Below are positions 1 to 5,012 of a stretch of 7,261 nt of DNA, piece after piece; the first letter of the stretch is position 1; each line of letters begins with the position of its first letter. Origin of the DNA: Micrococcaceae bacterium (GTDB lineage Bacteria; Actinomycetota; Actinomycetes; Actinomycetales; Micrococcaceae); NCBI GenBank assembly GCA_003486025.1, contig DNHA01000245.1, positions 1 through 7,261 on the forward strand, written 5' to 3'. Position numbers and translations under genes: made by a program. The notes under the pieces were generated by a model. The model was given only the letters and a program-made list of their open reading frames with translations. It searched no databases and was not told the DNA's origin.

Positions 1-1477
1 CATCGACCTCATCTGCTCCCGCCGCCGCGGCCACAACGAGGGCGACGATCCGTCGATGACCCAGCCGATCATGTACAACCTGATCGAGGCGAAGCGCTCC
101 ACCCGCAAGCTGTACACCGAGGCCCTGGTGGGCCGCGGGGACATCACCGCGGAGGAAGCGGAGAACGTGCTGGCCGAGTACAAGGGGAACCTGGAACGGA
201 TCTTCTCCGAAACCCACGCCGCGCAGACCTCGCCGATCCCGATCATCACCCCGGGCTCGACCATCAACGACCTGGAGAAGCCATTCGCGCAGGCCGCCGA
301 CGAGCATACCGTCGACGGCGCCCGCGGCTCGGCGATCACCGAGTCCATGCTGGCGAAGATCGGCGCGGCCCACCTGGCTGTGCCGCAGGACTTCACCATG
401 CACACCAAGCTCAAGGCTCTGCTGGAGCGCCGCGAGAAGATGTCCCGCGAAGGCGGCATCGACTGGGGCTTCGCCGAGCTGGCGGCCCTGGGCTCGCTGT
501 CCATGGAGGGCGTGCCGGTTCGCCTGGCAGGCCAGGACTCGCGCCGCGGCACCTTCGTGCAGCGCCACTCGGTCTTCCACGACCGGGAGAACGACAACGA
601 GTGGTACCCGCTGCACCACCTGTCCGATGACCAGGCACCGCTGTGGATCTACGACTCGCTGCTTTCCGAATACGCGGCCCTGGGCTTCGAATACGGATAC
701 TCGGTGGAGCGTCCGGATGCACTGGTGATGTGGGAAGCGCAGTTCGGTGACTTCGTCAACGGCGCGCAGACCGTGATCGACGAGTTCATCTCCTCGGCCG
801 AGCAGAAGTGGTCACAGTCCTCCTCGCTGGTCATGCTTTTGCCGCATGGCTACGAGGGCCAGGGTCCGGACCACTCCTCGGCACGCATCGAACGCTTCTT
901 GCAGATGTGCGCGGAGAACAACATGGTGGTGGCCCAGCCGTCCAACGGTGCAAACCACTTCCACCTGCTGCGCCGCCAGGCTTACGCCCGTCCGCGCAAG
1001 CCGCTGATCGTTTTCACCCCGAAGCAGCTGCTTCGCCTGAAGGCCGCGGCAACTTCGGTGGAGGACTTCACCACCGGCGGTTTCCAGGAGGTCATCGGCG
1101 ATTCGACGATCACCAACAAGGATGCCGTCGACAAGGTGCTGCTGGTTTCCGGCCGCCTGTATTACGACCTGATCGCTGCGCGCTCCAAGGCGCAGGACGA
1201 GAAGGTTGCGATCGTGCGCGTCGAGCAGCTCTACCCGGCACCTGTGAAGCAGATCGCCGACGAGCTGGCCAAGTACCCGAACGCCAGCGTTTCGTGGGTC
1301 CAGGACGAACCTGCGAACCAGGGCCCATGGCCGTTCTTCGGCCTGTATGTGGCACCTGAGCTCGATGTGAAGGTTGGCCTCGTGTCGCGTCCGGCCTCGG
1401 CTGCGACCTCCGCGGGCAACGCGAAGCGCCACGAAGCCGAAGCTGCGGTGCTGCTCAAGTCCGCGTTCGCACGCTAA
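1..1477 (+). CDS. kgd: Multifunctional 2-oxoglutarate decarboxylase/dehydrogenase (Kgd), C-terminal part, 5'-truncated by window edge
   Basis: This is the last 491 codons of a large TCA-cycle enzyme; the reading frame is already open at base 2 and ends at TAA 1475-1477. Kgd is a thiamine-diphosphate E1 enzyme of actinobacteria that decarboxylates 2-oxoglutarate. It also carries a fused succinyltransferase domain, which would lie upstream of this window. The fragment opens with RRRGHNEGDDPS, the conserved E1o block followed by TQPIMY. The transketolase-like pyrimidine-binding domain follows, including FVQRHSVFHDR and the very conserved HGYEGQGPDHSSAR stretch (fragment residues about 282-295). 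The C-terminal domain contains PRKPLIVFTPKQLLR and VQDEPANQGPW. Known mycobacterial Kgd is about 1230 residues, so roughly 60% is missing to the left. No frameshift or internal stop is visible. The Met at base 56 is an internal codon and not the start. A strong terminator follows, so the transcript probably ends here. The family call is very secure. Confidence 0.96.
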   Translation, partial: IDLICSRRRGHNEGDDPSMTQPIMYNLIEAKRSTRKLYTEALVGRGDITAEEAENVLAEYKGNLERIFSETHAAQTSPIPIITPGSTINDLEKPFAQAADEHTVDGARGSAITESMLAKIGAAHLAVPQDFTMHTKLKALLERREKMSREGGIDWGFAELAALGSLSMEGVPVRLAGQDSRRGTFVQRHSVFHDRENDNEWYPLHHLSDDQAPLWIYDSLLSEYAALGFEYGYSVERPDALVMWEAQFGDFVNGAQTVIDEFISSAEQKWSQSSSLVMLLPHGYEGQGPDHSSARIERFLQMCAENNMVVAQPSNGANHFHLLRRQAYARPRKPLIVFTPKQLLRLKAAATSVEDFTTGGFQEVIGDSTITNKDAVDKVLLVSGRLYYDLIAARSKAQDEKVAIVRVEQLYPAPVKQIADELAKYPNASVSWVQDEPANQGPWPFFGLYVAPELDVKVGLVSRPASAATSAGNAKRHEAEAAVLLKSAFAR

Positions 1478-1503
1478 GCGGCACGCTCGTTCCTGCGTAA
1501 CCG

Positions 1504-1560
1504 GCAGCCGGCGAACCCGATTCTCTAACCACGGAGTCAGGTTCGCCGGCTGCGCTTTTT
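1504..1560 (+). terminator. Rho-independent terminator of kgd
   Basis: A perfect 14-bp stem is formed by GCAGCCGGCGAACC (1504-1517) and GGTTCGCCGGCTGC (1540-1553), followed by GC and five Ts (1556-1560). The 22-base apex can extend the stem after one C-A mismatch, with 1519-1524 pairing to 1533-1538 (including G-T wobbles), leaving an 8-base loop. It sits 27 bases after the kgd stop, as expected for the end of that transcript. Confidence 0.9.
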
Positions 1561-1597
1561 AACCCGTACCTGCCTCCCCGATCTGGCAACTGGACAC

Positions 1598-1606
1598 TGC
1601 TAAGGT
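1598..1606 (+). promoter_or_regulatory. Candidate extended -10 promoter of the SGNH-like gene
   Basis: TGCTAAGGT reads as an extended -10 element (TG-n-TANNNT, the form common in actinobacteria) just after the kgd terminator. It would start transcription near 1612-1613, giving a leader of about 32 bases before the TTG start at 1645. No convincing -35 hexamer lies 16-18 bases upstream, so the call rests on the -10 and its position. A very similar string, TGCCAAGGT, lies before the bL37 gene. Confidence 0.4.
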
Positions 1607-1644
1607 TGACCAAGATTTAGTTTTACCAACGAAAGGCCGCCAAG

Positions 1645-2250
1645 TTGGAATTTCGCACCATCCGCATCACCGCCATCGGCGATGAGCTACTTGCAGGACA
1701 CGGCGACCCGCGCGCACTGGGCTGGTTCGGCCGCGTGATGGCTCGAACCCAAGACCCCGCGCTGCGTTTGCAGTCCTTCGTGCTCGCCGCGCCGGCCGAA
1801 GGTTCCGAGGCGCTGGCCGAACGCTGGATGGGCGAAGCCTCCCGGCGCTTTGGCGACCAGGTCGAGAACCGTCTGGTCATCGCACTGTCCGATCGGGACG
1901 TGGATCTGGGGTTGACCACTGCGCGCAGCCGCTTGAACCTGGCCAATATCCTCGATTCGGCCTCGCAGATGAGCATTAAAGCACTGCTGGTGGGTCCGGC
2001 TCCGGGGTTGGATGACGCGCGCAATGAGCGCGTCGCAGAACTGAACCGGGTCTACTCCGATGTGGCGCTGCGCCGCAACCACCATTACATCGACACCTTC
2101 ACTCCGCTGCGCGCGCACTCGCAGTGGCGCAGTGACCTCACCGCCTCCGGCGGCGTGCCGGGGCAGGCCGGTTATGGCTTGATGGCCTGGCTGGTGCTGC
2201 ACCGCGGCTGGTATTCCTGGTTGGATCTGCCCGAACCAGACGCCAGCTAG
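1645..2250 (+). CDS. SGNH/GDSL-type hydrolase-like protein, catalytic residues not conserved
   Basis: This is a 201-residue protein started by TTG at 1645, with GAAAGG at 1631-1636 as ribosome binding site 8 bases upstream. No in-frame ATG exists before 1738, which would cut off the first conserved block. The fold call rests on an N-terminal block I-like strand and loop (IGDELLAG, residues 11-18), a central region ending in LLVGPAP (114-120), and a C-terminal block V-like stretch ending PGQAGYGLMAWLVLH (172-186). SGNH esterases use Ser in GDS, Asn in block III and Asp/His in a DxxH motif. Here the GDS serine is Glu14, block III reads ALSDRDVD (80-87) without the usual GxND, and the DGxHP motif reads SGGVP (168-172), lacking both Asp and His. 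There is no signal peptide or membrane segment, so it is probably cytoplasmic. It sits alone between the kgd terminator and bL37. I infer a non-catalytic or chemically diverged SGNH-fold protein; the substrate is unknown. Confidence 0.75.
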   Translation: MEFRTIRITAIGDELLAGHGDPRALGWFGRVMARTQDPALRLQSFVLAAPAEGSEALAERWMGEASRRFGDQVENRLVIALSDRDVDLGLTTARSRLNLANILDSASQMSIKALLVGPAPGLDDARNERVAELNRVYSDVALRRNHHYIDTFTPLRAHSQWRSDLTASGGVPGQAGYGLMAWLVLHRGWYSWLDLPEPDAS

Positions 2251-2297
2251 CGCCGGGCAATCGCCGACTGGCCACCGGCGCACCGGTTAGGCAATGG

Positions 2298-2306
2298 TGC
2301 CAAGGT
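2298..2306 (+). promoter_or_regulatory. Candidate extended -10 promoter before bL37
   Basis: TGCCAAGGT resembles the TGCTAAGGT element before the SGNH-like gene. It would give a leader of about 60 bases for the bL37 message. The first base of the hexamer is C rather than T, and no clear -35 is seen. The call is therefore weak, and read-through from the upstream gene is an alternative. Confidence 0.28.
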
Positions 2307-2320
2307 ATGAAAGACTATTA

Positions 2321-2344
2321 GCCGGCCCGAGCACTCGGGAAGGC
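2321..2344 (+). repeat. Small inverted repeat in the bL37 leader
   Basis: CCCGAG-CA-CTCGGG (2326-2339) is a perfect hyphenated palindrome. As RNA it would form a 5-bp stem with a 4-base loop, and GCC/GGC (2321-2323 with 2342-2344) can add 3 bp beyond a 2x2 internal loop. There is no T tract, so it is not an intrinsic terminator. It lies 16 bases ahead of the ribosome binding site and could be a leader structure or a protein-binding site; no function is shown. Confidence 0.35.
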
Positions 2345-2371
2345 AATTACTGATCCCGCAAAGGAGTCACC

Positions 2372-2446
2372 ATGTCGAAGCGTTCACGTAAGCGTAAAGA
2401 TCGTAAGCGTGGCGGTGCCAACCACGGCAAGCGCCCAAACAGCTAA
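2372..2446 (+). CDS. 50S ribosomal protein bL37 (24 residues)
   Basis: This very short gene runs from ATG 2372 to TAA 2444-2446 and encodes 24 residues. The start is marked by a strong ribosome binding site AAAGGAG (2360-2366), 5 bases before the ATG. The peptide begins MSKRSRKRKDRKRGG and ends ANHGKRPNS. It has twelve Lys/Arg residues and no acidic residue except Asp10, typical of a peptide buried in rRNA. The length, basic N-terminal half and ANHGKRPN ending match, from memory, the actinobacterial bL37 protein seen in mycobacterial 50S subunits. It should not be confused with the other tiny ribosomal protein bS22, which is about 33 residues. A strong terminator follows 14 bases later, and the neighbour is convergent rsrA. 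Genes of this size are often missed by automatic annotation. Confidence 0.88.
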   Translation: MSKRSRKRKDRKRGGANHGKRPNS

Positions 2447-2459
2447 GCGATTTGAGCAC

Positions 2460-2512
2460 AAAGAAAACCCCGTACCATTCGAATAAACGTCGAAGGATAC
2501 GGGGTTTTCTTT
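2460..2512. terminator. Bidirectional intrinsic terminator between bL37 and rsrA
   Basis: AAGAAAACCCCGTA (2461-2474) pairs perfectly with TACGGGGTTTTCTT (2498-2511); an outer A-T pair (2460/2512) makes 15 bp. The stem can continue through CC/GG and TTCG/CGAA with single-base bulges, leaving a loop at about 2482-2490. On the plus strand it ends in GGGGTTTTCTTTT (14 bases after bL37). On the minus strand it ends in GGGGTTTTCTTTG (about 24 bases after rsrA). It can therefore stop both convergent transcripts. Confidence 0.92.
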
Positions 2513-2535
2513 TGCGTTCTTGATCCGCGCGGAGC

Positions 2536-2796
2536 TCAGTGCCCGGATTCGATGCGGATCTGCGAGATGCGCGTAATAATATTCATTTTCAGCTGCTGCG
2601 GGGCAGCCTCCTGGCAGCTGCGGCGCACCACCGAACGGATGATGCACTCCAGATCGTACTGCTCGGTGCATTCCGGGCAGTGCTCCAGATGCGCTTTGAC
2701 ATCTTTCAGGTCACCCAGCGTCAGCGCGCCGTCGAGGTATTCATAAATGCGTACCATGCGGTCATCGGCGCAGTCCCCCAATGAGTTACAGTCCAT
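2536..2796 (-). CDS. rsrA: Mycothiol-system anti-sigma factor RsrA (zinc-binding, redox-sensing)
   Basis: This is an 86-residue cytoplasmic anti-sigma factor of the zinc-associated (ZAS) family. In the reduced state it binds SigR and blocks transcription; on thiol oxidation a disulfide forms, zinc is lost and SigR is released. The zinc signature H-x3-C-x2-C is visible as His36, Cys40 and Cys43 (HLEHCPEC). Cys9 matches the N-terminal zinc/redox cysteine of Streptomyces RsrA, and Cys61 in VVRRSC matches its conserved downstream cysteine. Cys3 and Cys51 are extra. The protein is somewhat shorter than Streptomyces RsrA (about 105 residues, recalled), lacking the C-terminal tail. The ATG lies 2 bases after the sigR stop (TAG-CG-ATG), with GGAGAAG inside the sigR 3' end as ribosome binding site. 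Translation is therefore probably coupled to sigR, keeping regulator and target in balance. Confidence 0.95.
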   Translation of the reverse strand: MDCNSLGDCADDRMVRIYEYLDGALTLGDLKDVKAHLEHCPECTEQYDLECIIRSVVRRSCQEAAPQQLKMNIITRISQIRIESGH

Positions 2797-2798
2797 CG

Positions 2799-3548
2799 CT
2801 ACTTCTCCGCTTTCTTCGCTGTGGCCTTGGTGCCCGGCCCGGCGGCCTTGATGCCACGGTCTGCGGCGTAATCGGCCAGTAGTTCGCGCAACGACTTGCG
2901 TCCGCGGTGCAACCGCGACATCACGGTTCCGATCGGCACCCCTAGGATTTCGGCGGCTTCCTTGTAGCTGAAGCCTTCGACGTCCACGAAGTAGACCGCA
3001 AGCCTGAAATCCTCACCGATGGACTGCAAGGCAGCCTTCACATCGGAATCGGGCAGGTGATCGAGCGCCTCGACTTCCGCCGAGCGCAGCCCGGTGGGGC
3101 TATGCTCCATCGCCGCGGCCATCTGCCAATCCTCGATGGTGTCCGTCGAGGTGCGCAGCGGTTCGCGTTGGCGCTTGCGGTACAGGTTGATGTAGGTGTT
3201 GGTCAGTATTCGGTACAGCCAAGCCTTCAGGTTGGTCCCGGGCTTGTACTGGTGGAATGCCGAGTAGGCCTTCGTGAAGGCCTCCTGCACCAGATCTTCG
3301 GCGTCGGCCGGATTGCGCGCCATGCGCAATGCCGCCGAGTACAGCTGGTCGACATAACCGAGTGCGTCGTGCTCAAAACGCGCACGACGTTCTTCCTCGG
3401 TCTCCTTGCTCACATCGGGCAAGTCCGTGTCCACGGTGTTATCAGTCATCACCGATGAGTCTACGCGCTTGCCCCGGCTAGTGGACAGGGCGCGGCTCAC
3501 ACCGGGCCGGACCTTGCAGGGCGTCTGTGTCTGTTCCATCGTCGTCAC
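2799..3548 (-). CDS. sigR: RNA polymerase ECF sigma factor SigR/SigH; two possible starts
   Basis: This is the thiol-oxidative-stress sigma factor (Streptomyces SigR, mycobacterial SigH). The 249-residue form starts at GTG 3548; a second start, ATG 3449-3447 (Met34), gives a 216-residue form. Region 2 spans about residues 60-128, with the family block [20 protein letters not shown] and then [16 protein letters not shown]. Region 4 spans about 170-226, with [20 protein letters not shown] and [14 protein letters not shown] as the helix-turn-helix that reads the -35. The short form lines up best with the usual N-terminus of SigR/SigH. The extra 33 residues recall the longer, unstable, stress-induced SigR' isoform described in Streptomyces. 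No good ribosome binding site precedes Met34. Transcript from the SigR-type promoter at 3583-3558 would start just before GTG 3548. Another ATG (Met4, 3539) is also available. The product is certain; the start is not. Confidence 0.95.
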   Translation of the reverse strand: MTTMEQTQTPCKVRPGVSRALSTSRGKRVDSSVMTDNTVDTDLPDVSKETEEERRARFEHDALGYVDQLYSAALRMARNPADAEDLVQEAFTKAYSAFHQYKPGTNLKAWLYRILTNTYINLYRKRQREPLRTSTDTIEDWQMAAAMEHSPTGLRSAEVEALDHLPDSDVKAALQSIGEDFRLAVYFVDVEGFSYKEAAEILGVPIGTVMSRLHRGRKSLRELLADYAADRGIKAAGPGTKATAKKAEK

Positions 3549-3550
3549 AC

Positions 3551-3583
3551 TTATTCCAACCGCCGGCCGGTGGCGGTTATTCC
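3551..3583. repeat. Inverted repeat AACCGCC-N7-GGCGGTT with flanking TTATTCC direct repeats in the sigR promoter
   Basis: AACCGCC (3558-3564) and GGCGGTT (3572-3578) are perfect inverted arms around GGCCGGT. Together they fill exactly the 18-base spacer plus the -10 GTT of the SigR promoter. The heptamer TTATTCC occurs at 3551-3557 and again at 3577-3583, 26 bases apart. The left copy overlaps the expected transcription start and the right copy the -35. A regulator bound here would block promoter access. I cannot name such a regulator, and in a GC-rich region part of the symmetry may be chance. Confidence 0.5.
3558..3583 (-). promoter_or_regulatory. SigR-dependent promoter of sigR-rsrA (GGAAT-N18-GTT)
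   Basis: Read on the minus strand, GGAAT (3583-3579) is followed by exactly 18 bases and then GTT (3560-3558), a perfect match to the known SigR/SigH promoter consensus. It faces sigR, so SigR should activate its own gene. The expected start point, 6-10 bases beyond GTT, is about 3549-3552. That is only 1-4 bases ahead of the GTG at 3548, implying a leaderless or nearly leaderless message. Confidence 0.85.
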
Positions 3584-3598
3584 CGGCGCGCTCTCGGC

Positions 3599-3604
3599 TA
3601 GAAT
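3599..3604 (+). promoter_or_regulatory. Candidate -10 (TAGAAT) for the aroA operon
   Basis: TAGAAT fits the TANNNT -10 pattern and would start transcription at about 3611, just ahead of the aroA coding region. A second, weaker TAGGCT is at 3605-3610. No good -35 hexamer is seen 16-18 bases upstream; that position overlaps the -35 of the divergent SigR promoter. The two promoters would therefore be back to back and might compete. Confidence 0.4.
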
Positions 3605-3618
3605 TAGGCTAGGAGTTC

Positions 3619-3628
3619 AACAGCTGTT
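3619..3628. repeat. Perfect 10-bp palindrome AACAGCTGTT in the sigR-aroA intergenic region
   Basis: AACAGCTGTT is fully self-complementary and lies just downstream of the proposed aroA transcription start. It is a possible operator, but a palindrome this short can arise by chance. Confidence 0.3.
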
Positions 3629-3632
3629 TTAG

Positions 3633-3722
3633 ACGGGAAGTGCGATTATCTCTGCGAGCGCTCATGGATGCGAACTGAACTGGTGGGAGGCACCTTTTGC
3701 CTCCGGCGCGCTGGATGCCACG
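3633..3722 (+). other. In-frame N-terminal extension of aroA without a canonical start codon
   Basis: The aroA frame is open from just after TAG 3630-3632. From 3681 it encodes WWEAPFASGALDATV, which leads directly into VHVPASKSLTNR. This matches the N-terminal strand of actinobacterial AroA (recalled M. tuberculosis start: MKTWPAPTAPTPVRATV). Yet no ATG, GTG or TTG occurs in this frame before 3723. Possible solutions are ATT at 3645 (GGGA 3635-3638 upstream), or CTG at 3675 overlapping the TGA of a 12-codon GTG mini-frame (3640-3678). A third is a one-base indel that would join ATG 3668 to give MRTELWEAPF. This stretch is probably translated, but how it starts is unresolved. Confidence 0.6.
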
Positions 3723-5012
3723 GTGCACGTGCCGGCCTCGAAATCGCTGACCAACCGGTATCTGGTGTTGGCCGCGCTGGCAGACACGCCGTCCACGATC
3801 CACAACACGCTGATCAGCCGGGACACCGAGCTGATGCTGCGCGCCTTGGAAGCCTTCGGCGTGCAAATCAGCCGTGAGACCCAGGATGACGGGTCGACCA
3901 CCGTGGTGCTGCAGCCCGCCGATGCGCAGGCGCGCAGCGCGGCCCGGGCGCAAACCCTGCACATCGACTGCGGGCTCGCCGGCACCGTGATGCGCTTTGT
4001 GCCGGCGCTGGCTGCGGTCACCGGGGCACGCGTGCACTTTGACGGCGATGAAGCGGCCCGGGCACGTCCGATGGCCCCGGTGCTCGATGCCCTGGCGGAG
4101 CTCGGCGTGGATTTCAGCTTTGCCGGCCAGCCCGGGCTGATGCCTTTTACGCTTGATGCGAGCTCGGTGAGCGTGCGCGATGCCGTGAGCATCGACGCGT
4201 CGGCCAGCTCGCAGTTCATTTCCGCGATGCTGCTCGTCGGCCATGCCCTGCCCGGTGGTTTGCACCTGCGCGCGGCGCCCGGGCCGATTGCGAGCCCCGA
4301 CCACATTGTGATGACCGTTCAGACGCTGCGCGAACTCGGTGTGCAGGTCGCTGCGGACGCCGACGGCCGCGGCTGGAAGATCGCCCCGGGCCGACTGGAG
4401 GGCTTCACCGTCACCGTCGAACCGGATCTGTCCAATGCCGGACCGTTTCTGGCTGCGGCGCTGGCCTCCAAGGGCACCGTGCGGGTGCCGTTCTGGCCCG
4501 CGCAGACCACCCAGGTCGGCGGCAAATGGGTGCAGATCCTTTCCGCCATGGGCGCCCAGGTGTCCTTGGACGCCGCTGGGGTGCTCAGCGTCACGGGCAC
4601 CGGCACCATCCGCGGGATCGATTACTCCGACGCCTCCGAGCTTGCCCCGACGCTGGCGGCCCTGTGCGTGCTGGCCGATTCGCCGAGCACGCTGCGCGGC
4701 ATCGGGCACCTGCGCGGGCATGAAACCGATCGGCTGGCGGCGCTGGAAACCGAGCTGAGCAAGGTGGGCGCCAGCGTGCGCGCCACCGAGGACGGGCTGC
4801 AGATCGACCCGGGAACCTTGCACGCCGCGGACCTGCACAGCTACGAGGATCACCGGATGGCCACCGCGGGGGCGCTGTTGGGCCTGGCCATCGAGGGGGT
4901 GCGGGTGGAAAATATCGCGACCACCGCCAAAACCATGCCCGACTTCCCCGCGTTGTGGGAACAGATGGCCAGCACCGCTGGCACTTCAAGCACTTCAAGC
5001 CAGGCAGGCTAA
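3723..5012 (+). CDS. aroA: 3-phosphoshikimate 1-carboxyvinyltransferase (EPSP synthase)
   Basis: This is the sixth enzyme of the shikimate pathway; it transfers the enolpyruvyl group of phosphoenolpyruvate to shikimate-3-phosphate in the cytoplasm. Numbering here is from GTG 3723, the first canonical in-frame start (429 residues). The phosphate-binding block PASKSLTNR has Lys7, Ser8 and Arg12. The PEP-site loop DCGLAGTVMRF (82-92) is the actinobacterial form, and DASASSQF (158-165) contributes to the shikimate site. LRGHETDR (330-337) carries the catalytic Glu/Asp/Arg cluster, YEDHRMA (374-380) the His-Arg pair, and TTAKTMPDFP (400-409) the C-terminal Lys403. All key residues are present. Homology clearly continues upstream to about 3681, so the true protein is at least 14 residues longer and GTG 3723 is probably not the real start. 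The gene ends TAA 5010-5012, sharing its last A with the rsgA ATG, and heads the operon. Confidence 0.95.
   Translation: MHVPASKSLTNRYLVLAALADTPSTIHNTLISRDTELMLRALEAFGVQISRETQDDGSTTVVLQPADAQARSAARAQTLHIDCGLAGTVMRFVPALAAVTGARVHFDGDEAARARPMAPVLDALAELGVDFSFAGQPGLMPFTLDASSVSVRDAVSIDASASSQFISAMLLVGHALPGGLHLRAAPGPIASPDHIVMTVQTLRELGVQVAADADGRGWKIAPGRLEGFTVTVEPDLSNAGPFLAAALASKGTVRVPFWPAQTTQVGGKWVQILSAMGAQVSLDAAGVLSVTGTGTIRGIDYSDASELAPTLAALCVLADSPSTLRGIGHLRGHETDRLAALETELSKVGASVRATEDGLQIDPGTLHAADLHSYEDHRMATAGALLGLAIEGVRVENIATTAKTMPDFPALWEQMASTAGTSSTSSQAG
4982..4999 (+). repeat. Tandem 9-bp duplication near the 3' end of aroA
   Basis: CACTTCAAG occurs twice in direct succession (4982-4990 and 4991-4999). 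In the aroA frame it encodes part of TSSTSS in the disordered C-terminal tail GTSSTSSQAG. Nine bases keep the frame, so copy-number change by slippage would alter only the tail length. Confidence 0.75.

Noticed and set aside
812..1432. 206-codon minus frame and 183-codon plus frame (808-1359) inside kgd
   Set aside because: Both overlap the conserved Kgd C-terminal domain and have shadow-like composition.
2274..2287. ACCGG-CGCA-CCGGT hairpin after the SGNH-like gene as terminator
   Set aside because: Only a 5-bp stem and no T run; read-through into the bL37 leader cannot be excluded.
3553..3557. Second GGAAT on the minus strand as another SigR promoter
   Set aside because: No GTT follows at 17-19 bases; it is kept only as part of the direct repeat.
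3966..3998. AroA PEP-site loop DCGLAGTVMRF with Phe where E. coli has Pro101, as a possible glyphosate-tolerance mark
   Set aside because: The same loop form is, from memory, normal in actinobacterial AroA (e.g. mycobacteria), so it is a lineage trait and not a notable change here.
3609..4853. 414-codon open frame on the minus strand opposite aroA
   Set aside because: It lies fully antisense to a well-conserved aroA, has low-complexity composition and shows no motif.
4955..5011. Upstream GTG start for rsgA
   Set aside because: It would put 19 unrelated residues (encoded inside aroA) before the family-like N-terminus; ATG 5012 with TAATG coupling fits better.
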